The position numbers and the translations under genes were made by a program. A stretch of DNA of 64,000 bases, taken from the NCBI GenBank assembly GCA_002189035.1, contig NEEC01000015.1:2480001-2544000 (forward strand), read 5' to 3'. This stretch comes from Utricularia gibba (Eukaryota > Streptophyta > Magnoliopsida > Lamiales > Lentibulariaceae). The notes beneath the pieces were generated by a model. That model worked only from the letters and a program-made list of their open reading frames with translations. It did no database searches and was not told the DNA's origin. Shown here in pieces: positions 11,059-23,494 of this stretch. How positions within the stretch are numbered: position 1 is the first letter of the stretch; each line of letters starts with the position of its first letter.

Positions 11059-12566
11059 GCTGGCAAATTTTCAATACACCTGAATACATATAAAAGAACA
11101 TTGCAGGATAATTAACATAGGAGGGCACAGGAATAATCAAGGTGTTGGCAGAGAGCATGCAACATTAACGGTAACGAGGAAGGAAAGCTCGCAAGGCCCA
11201 TCCTTACAACTAATCACATCAACTGATCTCCAAACAATCTTCATTCTTTCACCAGCTAACCAGATTTTACGATAAAATACAATATTCACAGACACGATGT
11301 AGGCTTATCCATATGTCAATCGAGCTAAGCTGCAAAAGTAAATGACGGTAATCTGTAACGCTTAAAACAAGGCCTCCAAAAACCCATGAAACCACAGAAT
11401 ATCTACACACACTAGCGTTTAATGGCAATTACACAGTTTCATCAGCTTGAAACAAGGTTACATTTACAAGAAAAAAGTATTCACAAATTCATGAAGCGCC
11501 AAATCCGAACAAACTCATTCGAGAATCCCACGTCAATACACACACGCCCGAAATCCCACCATCTACAGCTAAAGGAAATATGACGAAGAATACATTAGCA
11601 ATCGTAACACATTTTCCATAAATCTAAAAAAAGGAGGTTTTGTCCGTAGGTTACACAGATCTGAATTGGCAACCTCAGTCGGTCGGAGCCTTCGTCCTCG
11701 TGGTTGCCCTTATCTGCTCCTCCTCCCGCTCCCGGTAACGCAGTGGCCTTCTTGGCTCGGATTATCGAGGACACCCACCCGACAGCGACAACTCAGCTAG
11801 AAAAACTGTCACACGCGTAAAATCAAGGCACACTGAAGCGAGTCATCAAGTTCCTCAAGTACTTATTTTTTAATTCACGATTTTACTTGGGCACATTGTG
11901 AAATAAAAAAGAATATTTTATTTCCAAACCAAAAAACGTAGTGGCCTTCTCCTTCCTCTGAATTTTGAAGCAACATTTTGTCACTTGGGAAGAAGAATGC
12001 AGACGATGCAGCAACAAGCGAGATGCTTTACAAACATTTACATACACCTTGGGGACAGCAGCTTCACAGGAAAACAGACACCCCCGATTCGCAGGTCTCA
12101 CTGGAAACGGTGTGGCCACGTAGCAGAATGAACTAAACCGGCCGCAAAGCCCCACACCAGAAAGAAGCATCTGCCACTTAAACAACCATTAGACAAAGCT
12201 CAAACAAATGATTCTTCTGCTAACTAAATCTCATGACTAAGAGATGCGAGTTCGAATGTCTAGACAGCGCATGAAGGGATCCATCATAAGGCACGGAGGA
12301 ATCCTACCTGCGCCTGAAATGGCAACTTATCCTTACATATAGTACACACTACATGTGTCTAGCTAATGAAAAAACAAAAAACAACAGCAACGTCTTCAGG
12401 GAATTCTCATAACAATAAATGAAAAATAAGTAGAAAATAACGTTCTTCGCAACTTCTAGGGAGTCTCCTCGCTAGTAATGGCAAAGCCTAGTCAACCCGG
12501 CACCAAAGGACAGGAAATGTAGCCAGGAGGGCATGAGATTTCACTTCTAAGGACTCTTAGGGACAT
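11059..12566. other. CXIP4 5' region and hnRNP 3' flank
   Basis: No supported coding sequence. Positions 11640-11790 are GC-rich and could be the CXIP4 first (non-coding) exon. 11880-12540 is probably the 3' UTR or 3' flank of the hnRNP gene. An open frame at 11883-12185 on the minus strand has no recognisable product. Confidence 0.4.
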
Positions 12567-14232
12567 CTATCTGGCATATGGATGATACCGACTGGTGCCG
12601 CCATAACTTGCTCTACCCCCGTATATACCTCCCGCTCCAGCGTAACCAGAACCAGGGCCAGGATCATAACTAGCGCCAGATCCAGCACCGCCGTATCCAC
12701 CATAACCACCACCACTACCACGGCCATAGCTACCACCTAATCCACCACCATATCCCCACCAAAGCCTCCACCGTAAGAACCATATCGACCAGGATAGCCG
12801 AGTGGCCCCTCTTGATAACCAAAATCACTACTACCATAATCCCCATATCGACCCCCAAACTCACCTGGACCACCATATCCACCATAATCACCAAGCCTAC
12901 CTCCATAACCTGAGCCAAATGACCTACTATACCCAGGGCCGAAGCCACCACCACCAAAATTGTTAAAGTTGCTGCCATAACCTCCATAACTATCACCATA
13001 TCCACGTCCCCTAGAATCACTACCGTATGCAGGAATGGGTGGAGGGTTTGAGGGTTTCTTTGGTTCAGCTTTCTTGATCTCAACCTACAACAAAGAAGCA
13101 AGTTAACCTAGAACTTCATCTCCAGACTGGCTTCCATCTGAACTAGAATTGTAACCCGCATTCGCATCCTAAATCCTGGTTCTATCACAGCCAGCTTCAC
13201 AATGTACGAGCCACTACACGCTTAGTCTCACAAAATAGTCCTATATTCTTATCAAGGAACATCTTAAAGGGGCCAATTTTAATACAATAGTAAGAAAGCG
13301 CACCTGCGCACCAGCCATGTCAATCATATTTCCATCAGCTAGGAGGCTGTCAACAACCTGCTCATTGTCAAAGACGATGAAACCAAAACCACGAGACCTT
13401 TTGGTCACATGATCTCTGATAATTTCATGCTCAACAACCTTCCCATACTTGGAGAAAAAATTCTTGAACTCATCTGCACAGCCATAATTGCAATCAGCAG
13501 AAAGAAATATAATATAAGAAGTTTCCAGCAATTCCCAGTGCAATACATTGATCAGTGCAAGTAACAGAAGTTCACCTTCGGTGACAGATGTGGGGATTCC
13601 ACCAACAAATATCTTCTTTGTTTTGAAATCTCTAGAATCACCAGACCCTTTGGGAATGGTTCTTTTAATTTCAACCTTCAGCAATCAATAATTATATCAA
13701 TCTCACCACAAATACAAAGCAGAAAATAATTCCAGTTCATTCAGCACAAGCATCTCAATGTGCAAGTCTCCATTAGAGCACGGGCAAGAAACAAACTCAC
13801 TTGTTTCCCATTAATGATATGGGTCTCAGCTATGACCGTGTCAACAACCACAGGATCAGCATACGTAATGAATCCAAAACCCCTAGGCCGACCCGTTTGA
13901 CGATCCTTCATAATAACTGAATCTGTGATCTCTCCATACTTGCCGAAATACTTGACAAAATCCTCTTCGAAGGTTCGTCCGCGCAATTAAGCCGTAAAAA
14001 TGTCATTTTTCTGTCTTGTAGGGAAAAAAAACAGAAAAACACAAGAATACAACAACAATTTCGAACCTAAAGTCGTATCTTTTGCCAGACCCCCAATAAA
14101 GATTTTCCTGTCACAAAGAACAAGATAGAAAATAAGCAAATACATTCAAGGAGACTTAATACAATTGGAGCAGATGACATTAACGAACCCTGGGCTAGCT
14201 CCGTCACCGAAATCTGGTCTCCGGGAACCCAT
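12567..14232 (-). CDS. Two-RRM hnRNP (Musashi-like) glycine-rich RNA-binding protein, with apparent frameshift
   Basis: Six predicted exons on the minus strand: 14232-14189, 14107-14067, 13964-13801, 13675-13576, 13473-13304, 13084-12567. RRM1 has KIFIGGLAKDTTL (RNP2) and GRPRGFGFITYADP (RNP1). RRM2 has KKIFVGGIPTSVTE and KRSRGFGFIVFDNE. Both are followed by VEIK linkers. The tail is Gly/Tyr-rich (GGYG/GSYGG repeats), typical of plant hnRNP1/RBP proteins acting in mRNA processing and transport. The frame ends early at a TAG (12739-12737) after FGGDMVVD. One extra G in the run at 12754-12757 restores the GGYGGG repeats for 56 more codons to a TAG at 12567, giving about 345 residues. Small 5' exons make the gene easy to miss. 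Confidence 0.9.
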
Positions 14233-15468
14233 AGAACCCTCAGAATTAGCAGATCTAAAGGCACGGTGTGCTAGGATCCGAGGGTTTTCGATGAAAGGGA
14301 TGAACAAGACGTGAACTTGGGGATAGGACTGGCGAAAATCGAACGGTGCCGTATTGCTTCAGTTGAATTACCTCCAATTCTTATTCCTCCGCATGGGCCT
14401 GAATTCCTCAAGGCCCAAAACTATTGGATAAATTACTCCTTTACCCCTTAATTATAACCCAAATCACGTTTAATTAAAATCAAAGACTCTCTTAAAAGTT
14501 CAATTGAATCTTGGTTATAATTTATTGAATAGAATTCAATAGTTTTTAATTACATTTTTAAAATATTAAAAAATAATTACAAAATTTTGAGTCCATTTTT
14601 CTTACTTATATATTTAATTTGAACACACTATCCGAAAACAATAACTTTTACATCAAACCCAACCCCCAAAAAACGAAAAAAATGGCAATGCCGGCGAGCA
14701 TATGGAAACTGAACATTTTTGGAAAAAGTAAGTCAAAGTTACAGAGGTTAAAAATGAATTAACAGTCCGTAAAAAAGAATAGGAAACCAAAGCGGAGCGC
14801 ACCTTTTACCATGTTGACCCTAAGAAAGGTAACTCCACTCACTCATTCAACCGCCTTAAGAAACCCTTCCGCTTGTTACCTTCTATCACCCTCGTGAGTT
14901 AGTTTTACCTTCAACTTTTTTTTACTTACTTTCTGTATACCTTTCGCTTTCACTTTACCACCACCGCCACTGAAAGCGCCCCCCTCTTTCAAACATCCCT
15001 CTTTTACAGCGGTGATTCGTTTTTACTGTCTACAGTCGCGTCGCATATATTCTACAATCCCCGTTCACATATTCTTTGTGCTGATCTACTGCCTAGGGGT
15101 GTTTTAGCCTTTTAACAAGTGGCGTGTTAATGGTGCCTAATCCGGGATTAGTCTATTTTGCTAGTAATTGAGTAAGAGTGACGCGTGACGTGAACTTCCA
15201 ACAGCATGTGTGACGCACCTAATTGTCAAAAAGGCGAGGGCCGTGTGATCGGTGACAGATAAGGATCCGATGGGCGGGGGAAGAGAACCAATGTACTGTT
15301 GAATTAGAGAAGGGGAATTAAGCGGCGGGCCGATTTGGTTTTTACGGCCGCCTCAGCCGCTTTGCTTCTCCGTCATGCGGATAAAAAGGATGATACGAAG
15401 AAACCAGGACTTGACCTAGACACTAGACAACCGAATTGGAGAGGAAGAGAGGCGCGGGTTCTTGGATT
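14233..15468. other. hnRNP promoter and expansin 3' flank
   Basis: Proximal to the hnRNP gene are two TGGGCC-type site II motifs (about 14394-14418). 14440-14640 is AT-rich. From 14690 to 15420 the sequence is more complex but shows no coding signal. It should hold the 3' UTR of the expansin gene. Confidence 0.45.
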
Positions 15469-16635
15469 TCAGACCCTGAAATTCTTCCCGACGAAGGTCT
15501 GACCGAATTGCCAATTGGCGGGGACGATGTTCCAGGAAGTGGAGGTGCGGCGGTCGCTGCCGGTGACTCGGAAGGAGAGAGATTGGCCGACGAGAACGGC
15601 GTTGGATTGCCAATTCTGTCCCCAATTCCGGCTCATACTCATCCACCCAGTCCCTGATCCTTTGACGCTCACCTTCACGATGTCCCCTGCGCCGGCGACG
15701 TTGGTGATGAGGACCAGATTGAAGTAACGGAAGCCGTTGATCGTGAATCGGATCCCGCCGTCCTTCCTGCACGGCACCCTGCGAACAACAACATGAAATG
15801 AATGAGTGCGAACAATTCGTCTGGTGTGTTGTCTCGTGGGCGGTCCGGATTTCCCGGAGCAGCCCGATGACGTGCATAGATTTAATTGGGTGGGAGTGCG
15901 ATTCAAGGGATGGTCCCCACTTTTCTAACGAACAGTCACGTGATTTGTCTGTCTATCACGCAGGGTGTAGACACGAGGACCGGATATTTTCTTTTTCGAT
16001 TTCGGCTTCCTTTTTTAACCTGTGTAAATGGTGGAGTAAGATAAATTCCTTGTGTTTTTTTTTACCTGCGGTGAACGACGGGAACGATGCCGGCGCGGTA
16101 CTCGGCGATTTTGAGGAACATGGGCATGGCGAGATCGAAATGGGGCGGGGCGGGTTGCACCAGCCGCCGTTGTCGTTGGGGAGAGCGTAATTTGGAGGGC
16201 AAAAATTGGTAGCGGTTACGAAAATGGAGGGGCTACCGGGATGGCACCATTGCTTCTCGTTCGCGCACTTGATCTCGAAGCAAGATCCGCAGCTGAAGCC
16301 ACTGTTGAAAAGCGCAGTGCTCAGCGCCGCCGTGTTCACACCGTAGCCCTGGCTGTACAGGTTGCCGTAGCCGCACGCGCCACCTGCTCGTTTGCGGACT
16401 CCGATTAGAGAGTGAGAGCCAAAAAGACACAGAGTATAGAAATTAGAAAAGATGGTGTGAGAACAATAAACGTACCCATGGTGCCAGAGGCGTCGCTGCC
16501 GCCGTAGAACGTGGCATGGGCGCCTTCCCAGGATCCACCAGCGTAGACGCCAGGGATCCTGGCGTACGCCGGAGATAGGAATGTGGAGAAGAGAGAGAGA
16601 AGGGACGTGTAGACAAGCACTGAGAGAATGCCCAT
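15469..16635 (-). CDS. EXPA4-like: Alpha-expansin (EXPA4-type), with apparent frameshift
   Basis: Three predicted exons on the minus strand: 16635-16476, 16383-16066, 15778-15469. The start at 16635 is followed by a signal peptide (about residues 1-25), then the DPBB domain with [24 protein letters not shown] and [10 protein letters not shown], and a C-terminal expansin CBM63 domain with [18 protein letters not shown] and the ending [14 protein letters not shown], close to EXPA4/6/16. Expansins loosen the cell wall without hydrolysis. In exon 2, after CNPPRP, the expected [15 protein letters not shown] appears only in another frame. One extra C in the run of four at 16142-16145 restores it, and then the intron 2 phase also fits; without it, it does not. 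The restored length is 262 residues. Confidence 0.92.
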
Positions 16636-18133
16636 TTTGTGCCAAGAAAACGGAGAAAGAACAGGGGAAATAGGCGTGGATGGTCGAACGTGAACGAAAC
16701 GGGGATGGGATACTTATGGAAGTCTCAGTGGCAAGAAGCGTAATTACAGGGGAAGTCCAGGAACTTTATGGGAAACCCATGATTCCCTACCCTTCCTCCC
16801 TCTCCCCCACGGCGCGTACCTCCACTTCCCCATCTCCAGATAGAAGAAGAAGAAACGTGTGGGGCCCACACAGTTGACAGCTTTTCCTCCCTCCCCCGGT
16901 GCCTTCTTCTTTCTACCTCCTAATTAATTAAATTTATCACTCATCCCTTAAATAACATTTCAAAATAAGGAAATTATCACGGCATCTTTTTTGTGAACCG
17001 GCGGAATCAACTAGGGTTTTAAAGACACCGGGACCCACCCACCCGAGTGCGCGATCTTAGGGGCACCACCCCTAACCGGTAGGCGCTACAAGGTACTCTT
17101 AATATTATTACAAGACTAACCTTTTATAATCCTAATCCATCTGCGAATATATTTTAATTAACACGCCTAATTTTCCCTAAACCCTAATTAATTCACCTAA
17201 ATAATCCCTAGTTCAGTTGTAGCAATGGTAGGGGACCTTGCGAATCTGCACCAATCCTTGTGCGTTTTCCTTGCGCCTCACGTGCTACCCCTCCTTTTAC
17301 ACACACACACACAACACAGCATTTGTTGCCATAGCTTTTTATCCGAATGGAATCGATCTTAGAGGAAGTGCACCAGATGGTGGCCCGTAATTCCCACTCA
17401 CCCATGCCTTTAAGGGTAATTCTATATTTTTGTCACATATTAATATTAAAAGTGATTAATGGTTATATGCTATGTAGTCACCTCGACATACACATTGGAC
17501 ATAGATATGTGAGAGAGAATGTAAGGATGCCAATTTTTCTAAATGATACATTCGCATGACTTAGAAATATGGTCATGCATTAGAGATTGTGTGCGAAAAA
17601 TGATCATCAATAATGTAAGTTTTTTAATTTAATGTATTAAATAGAGTGTACCTATAATCATTTTTGTGAAGTGATCCATCCGTTGAAATCGAGGACGGGG
17701 TTAAAGTCAGGCGTGAAGGCACATGGGATTGGGGACGAGGGTGGGGGGCGGTTTAGGGCTTAATTCCTCGGTCCATGCAGCCCCATGTTAACTTTTTGGC
17801 AATTGGGGAATTTTTGTTCGATTCTTACATTATATACTTTTGCTTTCTCTGTACGTGGCAGTTGACTAGTGGGGTCCACGTTTGACTTGGATATTTTGTT
17901 GCCCAATATTTATTTACCTTAAATTCATTGTAAATGTAATGGATTTGGAGCGAGCGATATGGGGCCCCGGGAAATGTATGTTATGGGCCGGGCGGGTCAC
18001 TGCGTTGGCCCATTAGAGGTGACGTGAGGATTGATAGAATTACTGGGAGGGCATTTGCGTCACGCAAAAGGTTGAGGTTGGGTTTGTGTGGCAGAACAGG
18101 GGTGTGGGGCGTGGTGGGCAGATCTCGGTGTTG
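16636..18133. other. Divergent promoter region: expansin (-) and PGRL (+)
   Basis: A 1.5 kb head-to-head spacer. It contains an (AC)n tract near 17300-17313 and AT-rich stretches at 16920-17200 and 17580-17660. TGGGCC and TGGCCC motifs at about 17984-18012 sit just upstream of the PGRL gene. No coding signal was seen. Confidence 0.5.
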
Positions 18134-19496
18134 ATGGCTTCTCCGCCTTCTCCACGGCTACTTCACGCCGCCGGGTCCTTCGTTGGGGTACATGGACACC
18201 GTCTCTCCCGTCGCGCAATTTGCCGGAGCTATGCTTTTCCTGCGGTGGTTGACGACAGATGGCGCCAAGCTCAAGGTCCTTCCTGCCTCTTCATCGGACC
18301 CTTGGAAACCGCCACTCAGGAAAATCTAGAAGCGTTCTATCGCCAAGTCAGTGTGGATTCTTTCTTCGGTTTACTAGTAGAATATCGAGTAATCAGCTTA
18401 TTTGTTTGTCTTTAACCCAAAGGCTCGGGAGGCTTACTACGGCGGGAAACCGTTGATAGTTGATGATATGTTTGATCGGGTTGAGGTGAATTTTGCTCTG
18501 AACATTCTCGATTTTCGTCTCGCTTTTGTTTTCAGCTTTTTAATGGCCATGATCAATTCTGACAGCTGAAATTGCGGTGGTATGGGTCGAAGTATGTTGT
18601 CAAGTATCCGCGGTGTAGTCTAAGGGCACACTCCACCTATGCGGATGCTGAGGTAACTTGCTCTATCGTTTGCAGTTTCATCGAAATCGAATATGCTAAC
18701 TTAGTGCTGTTAACCAGAACCTAAGAAATGGATAACTTGAATTTAGGGCAGGAAGACCCTTCGCAGGTTCTTGCATTGGCTGGCATATGGCTCTTGATAC
18801 TTGGTTTTGGAGCATCAGCGTGTACCATGCCAACTGTATGCGCTGTTGCTCAAGCATATCACAATGCATTTTACACTGGATTTTCTCATGTTGGCTCTCC
18901 GCCTCTCACGACCCTAAATGCGCTGCTCTTCATGTTGTTTGGTACCATGGTGGGTTACCCCATAGCATCTGCTTCTGGTAAGCAAATCTCCGCTACTGAA
19001 TCACTCGTATTGCTCCCACTTGACTGCAACTTCCTTCCTAGAACACCCCAAACAACTTTGCGTTGCTAATTATTCTTACCTGGGGATTTTGTGTAGTTAG
19101 AGCACTTCAAGGCCTATGGCAGAAAGATTTGGTTGCACTGAAGGGAATATGCCCCAATTGCTGTGAGGAGGTTGGTCTGCAGCACACTTGAAGAGCGTCC
19201 GTTAACTCTTGCTATTTGTAAATTCCCACAACTTGCAGGTGTATGCCTTTGTTGGATCGAATCAGTCTAAAGACTCGACACGGCGGCGACACAGAGTAGA
19301 GTGCCATGTCTGCGAAAGCTCCTTGGAATTCCGCACCAAGTTTGAGGTACCTACAGGCTTCATCCCAAGCTTTTCTGTTAACAGAACAGACCCCATGATC
19401 TCCCTGTGGCTGCAACAGCAGACAGTCTCCACACCGGGAAGAAGAAGATGGGTCTATGGTCGCATCTATCTGATCCGCTCCAAACGCAGATGGTAA
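18134..19496 (+). CDS. PGRL1-like thylakoid protein (PGRL1 or PGRL2)
   Basis: Seven predicted exons: 18134-18346, 18423-18485, 18566-18652, 18752-18977, 19097-19170, 19239-19346, 19419-19496. Phases agree and give 282 residues. The N-terminus is Ser/Arg-rich and looks like a chloroplast transit peptide. Family blocks are ARLEA-like ATQENLEAFYRQAREAYYGG, VDDMFDRVELKLRWYGSK, KYPRCSLR, two membrane segments flanking a loop (about residues 130-185), ALQGLWQKDLVALKG, and the C-terminal cysteine pairs CPNC and CHVC before RRRWVYGRIYL. PGRL1 forms a complex with PGR5 and supports antimycin-sensitive cyclic electron flow around photosystem I; PGRL2 is a related regulator. The transmembrane segments diverge from PGRL1 as I recall it, so PGRL2 is possible. 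The last intron is 72 nt, in frame and stop-free. Confidence 0.85.
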
Positions 19497-21080
19497 TGAC
19501 TAATGCCTTGGAAGTTGTTGAATCGGAGATTCTTTATGCCTTGTGGTTTGCCCCATGGGCTGTGCAGAAATATATAGATTCCGACATCCACTTCCTAACA
19601 TGTTTTCGTTGTAATCTCGCCCCAGAACGCGGCCTCACGTTGGGCTTTTCACCAGGCCCAAACTCAAAGCAGGCTCACATAACTAACGGTTCTCATGGGC
19701 CTCTTGTCGCAGCATGGTATGAACCCACTTTAGGCCCACGTGAGATAGAAATACGTAGCTTAATAGCGGAACTTGAAAGTGCCAAAATAACACTGTAGTT
19801 CTTATTTCTAGATTTATTTTTGTATTGAATTTGATTCAAATTATTGTAAAAAATGCTCAATTTAAAAATATAATAAAAAATGTTCAATTTTAAAATACTG
19901 ATGCATACATTTCAGTTTGATTGATTCAAATAGTTTGGGATTAATTAATTATTTAGTAAATGGTAAATGCAATTAAGTGGAATCAATAGGTGTGGAGTTT
20001 GGTTAGGGTTTTCAAAGTTGATGGATGAAATCCAATTAGAAGACAGATAGGTAGATATAGTAGACTCGTTTTTTTTTTTTTGAATTATTATTTTAATGGC
20101 ATGCAGGGGAAATGATGAGATGGGCGAGGACGAGGAATCGGAATAAGAATGGTGGTGGAGAGTTGGGAGGGGGCGGAAATGGGAAGGCCATGGCGCAGTA
20201 GTCGTGGAAATTGGATATCCTCCACGAATTACTTACTAAGAATCGTGATTGGCAAATTGGGAGGTCCAGAAATCGGGGGCGCGGTCGCGGAATTCCTCTA
20301 AACCTTTCTGGGTGGATGGGTGACCCAACGTTTTTCTCGTCTGTGTATGAAGCCAGGAACGTCCACACGGTTTCATCGCCTCGCCACATGTCGCAGTATC
20401 ACACAAGAACAGGTCTTCAGGGAGGTAAACCTTGTATAGCCGGTGAATTCTTCGACTTGTACCGATGGGGCCGGTGGCAGGGGTCAATGGTATAAGAGTT
20501 GGGGTTTAACCAATGTTTCTGGGCATATGGTTTTCACAGGGTTTTGGTTTTGGTTTTTGCTTTCCTGGATGGAGGAGAATACGCGAACATAAAGCTTTTT
20601 TCTGGGTTCATTTATTCGGAGCGTGTGAAGTGGTGACAAATGAAAAAAATCGATCGGAATTGGTGGTCCCATCACATCATCTCAGGCTAAAGTTCTGTTA
20701 TCTGGAGGAGAGAAAGAACATTTCTGGGGGATTCATTCATCACTTGGATTCAAACTCAGGGTAAAGCTTAACCTTTTACTGGTATCGTGCAACCTTTTTA
20801 GAATACCCACGAAGGCATAAGGACAATCTGAGATTGAAAAGATGTCCCAGTGGTTAGATATATTTTGAAAGAAAATTGAATGACTTTGCATGCTTTCCAT
20901 TCATCCATGGCCTTTTTTTGCTTTTCTATTTTGTCTGATGGAGGTTTATGGGTGTAAATGGTGATTGATCTTTTGAGATCGTTTCAAACAATCACGTACT
21001 CCCAGATCGGCGTTTTTGTTTAATGTACGATTTCCTGAGTGTATTCTTGGATGGCTAATGCAGGAGTTAAGTTTTGAGTT
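19497..21080. other. PGRL 3' flank and telomere-binding gene 5' region
   Basis: 19500-19750 carries several TGGGCC/TGGGCT motifs and an open frame with no recognisable product. 19800-20090 is AT-rich. 20100-20490 is GC-richer, with weak open frames on both strands and no conserved product. 20490-21080 is probably the 5' UTR, possibly spliced, of the TRF-like gene. Confidence 0.4.
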
Positions 21081-23494
21081 ATGATGAGATTAGAATATGG
21101 ATTTCATGGATATCAGGTACCTCCTACTCCTAGAGCTGCAAGATCAGCCAGGGTAATAACTGATTAACATACATTTTTTGTCAAGTGGTATTTTATGGTT
21201 GTTACATGCATGAGGAATTTATGATCGTTCGCCATGTTCCTTTGTTTTAGAGGAGGTGCTTATTTAAGAGAAAAGCTGATGATAACCACGCATTCGCCTT
21301 TGACTTGCTAGCGAGTGTAGCCGGGAAGCTACTCTTGGATGGGGAGAAGAATTCCCCTGAATGTGGTGATGCAAATGAGCAGCCAGCAGCTGCTGAAGAT
21401 CCTGTTTCCAAGGTAGATGATGAAAAGCCCGAAGAGCAGAAACCTGGTGGCTTTAGGGATTTTTTGACTAGTGAACTCGTGACTGATTCTCCTAAGCCTA
21501 AAGCAAATTATTTTGCTGATGGAGTGGATGTACTCTCACGACAATCTTCTGGGGTAACATTTTCCGATAGGTCTGGAGTAAACGATGACTGCAAGCTCCG
21601 CCTTGGAATATTTTCTCCTTCAGAAGAGACTGAAAGAAAAAATAAGATAGAGGTAAAACTGGAATCTGTGGATACTAGGAAAATGCCAACAGGTAATAAC
21701 CCCTCTCTGGAGGAGTGGGATACAAAACCACAAGTATTTGTAAGTTCAGTAGTTGATAGTTCAAGTCAGTGTGGCTCCCTCCCAATCACTCGGGATTGTA
21801 GTGTAAAGTTAATTCGTGTTGATGATGACGAAAACTTATCTCGGAAAAATGGTTTTGGGGGTGGAAAAGTTCCTGCATCTTGTGATGCTAAATTACCAGG
21901 CTTCAAGGATGGAGAACAAGATCGTGCAGGCGAGTTTAAAGGTATGGTGACATTTTTACTGAACACTGCTCAATTATTTGAGGGATCAATGCATACTTGG
22001 TGGTTGTATTTTATTCAGATAACGAGAAGATTGGTTTGAAGAGCCAGAAATCTTTACGGGACTACCCTCTCAAGAAGAGGAAACTTTTGGAGTACGACCA
22101 GGTTTGCTATGAAGGGATAAGCAGTGTTCATGAGGACGGCTTGAACCCAAAGTTGCCTGGAGGTAATGTTTAGGCTACCTGTTATCATACCGTGGCTGTT
22201 ACTTTGGATTGCTGACTCTGATTCACTGCAAAATTTAGTGATCCCGATGAGCCAAACTTCACCTTGTGCCACCCGTGATTCACTCCAATCTCAAGGTATG
22301 AGAGCATTTCATGGATTACGGCATGGCTGGTATTCAGGAAGATGTTATTATTGTCCTTTTAAATCAGTTAAACTGAAGATCAAGTCTTTTAGAGTCCCGG
22401 ATATGCTAATCGAGATGCCAGAAACTGCAACAGTCGGTTCCCTAAAGGTAACCTCGTACATTGTCTGAACAAGAAACATTTAGTGCACACAAACATGACA
22501 TATATTTGAATCGAAACTCCCTTATTGTGCTGCAGAGAACGGTCATGGAAGCAATTACCGCTGTTCTCGGTGGTGGTCTTCAAGTAGGAGTTGTTGTCCA
22601 GGGGAAAAAGATTAAGGATGATGCCAAGACCTTGCTGCAAATGGGAATCTCTCCGAGTAACACCACTGATGCACTCAGTTTTTTTCTGGAGCCAATCTCG
22701 GCACCACCGCATTTAAAACAGCAAGTGTCTGAGAAGCCAACTCCGATGGCCAGGTATATATGTTTTGATCAAGTTTTTTTTTTTTTACTGCATTTGTGGG
22801 CTGCTGTTTTGATGGATATCCATGGTAATCTATGTAGCTTCCCTGCTCTGCCTCCTACGATGATGATGATCACTGGAAGCAATGCTGAAGTGGGTAGTGG
22901 ATCGAGCGTCAACAACTTGATGGAAAGCGATCGCGATTCTGCTCACTCCTCTCCAGGGAAGCGGATGACGATGGCGGAGTCAAAAGCATTGCTTCCTCTA
23001 CGGAAGTCGAATCCGAAGCCATCGGAATCTGCACAGCGGCGCATACGGCGTCCTTTCACGGTGGCCGAAGTAGAAGCACTTGTACTTGCAGTGGAAAAGC
23101 TCGGAACCGGGAGGTACGTTCCTTTTAGTGACGTTGAAAATATTGTGAAAGGGGGAAGTCATTGAGTTCTGCTGTTGTTTTCGCAGATGGCGCGACGTGA
23201 AGCTCAGGGCTTTCGACCATTCAAAACACCGAACTTACGTCGACCTGAAGGTGATCCCCGGAAACTCAAGCGTAGTTGGTGGCCGTGCTTTCATTACAAC
23301 GTGGGCTTCTTCTGGGTTTGCAGGATAAGTGGAAAACATTGGTCCACACCGCACGAATCTCGCCGCAGCAGCGCCGTGGCGAGCCGGTGCCCCAGGAGCT
23401 CCTGGATCGGGTGCTGGCGGCCCACGCACTGTGGTCTCAGCAGCAGCCGAAGCACCCTCTGAAGCCCCAACCAAATACCTTCCGGCTAATCTGA
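21081..23494 (+). CDS. TRF-like telomere repeat-binding protein (TRP1/TBP1 family)
   Basis: Eight predicted exons: 21081-21152, 21251-21941, 22019-22162, 22239-22447, 22536-22753, 22838-23113, 23187-23250, 23324-23494. Every phase fits, giving 614 residues. The N-terminus (RLEYGFHGYQVPPTPRAARS) is typical of plant TRP/TBP proteins. A ubiquitin-like central region follows (VKLKIKSFRVPDMLIEMPET, then GSLKRTVMEAITAVLGGG). The C-terminal Myb-like domain carries RRPFTVAEVEALVLAVEKLG and the telobox motif VDLKDKWKTLVHTAR plus the plant-specific extension. Such proteins bind double-stranded TTTAGGG repeats in the nucleus. The Myb-like domain is split over three exons, with the telobox across the last junction (23250/23324). 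Confidence 0.92.

Noticed and set aside
12220-12300. Possible tRNA because of a GTTCGAATG-like B-box
   Set aside because: No matching A-box, acceptor stem or anticodon arm could be drawn.
12730-13101. Val/Met-rich minus-strand frame in the hnRNP tail
   Set aside because: Alternative reading of Gly-rich repeats; the GGYG frame is contiguous with RRM2.
20093-20495. Overlapping open frames on both strands
   Set aside because: No recognisable motif; probably 5' region of the telomere-binding gene.
22276-22338. Tiny intron inside exon 4 of the TRF-like gene
   Set aside because: The GT-AG span is only about 45 bases and the frame is open through it, so a continuous exon is simpler.
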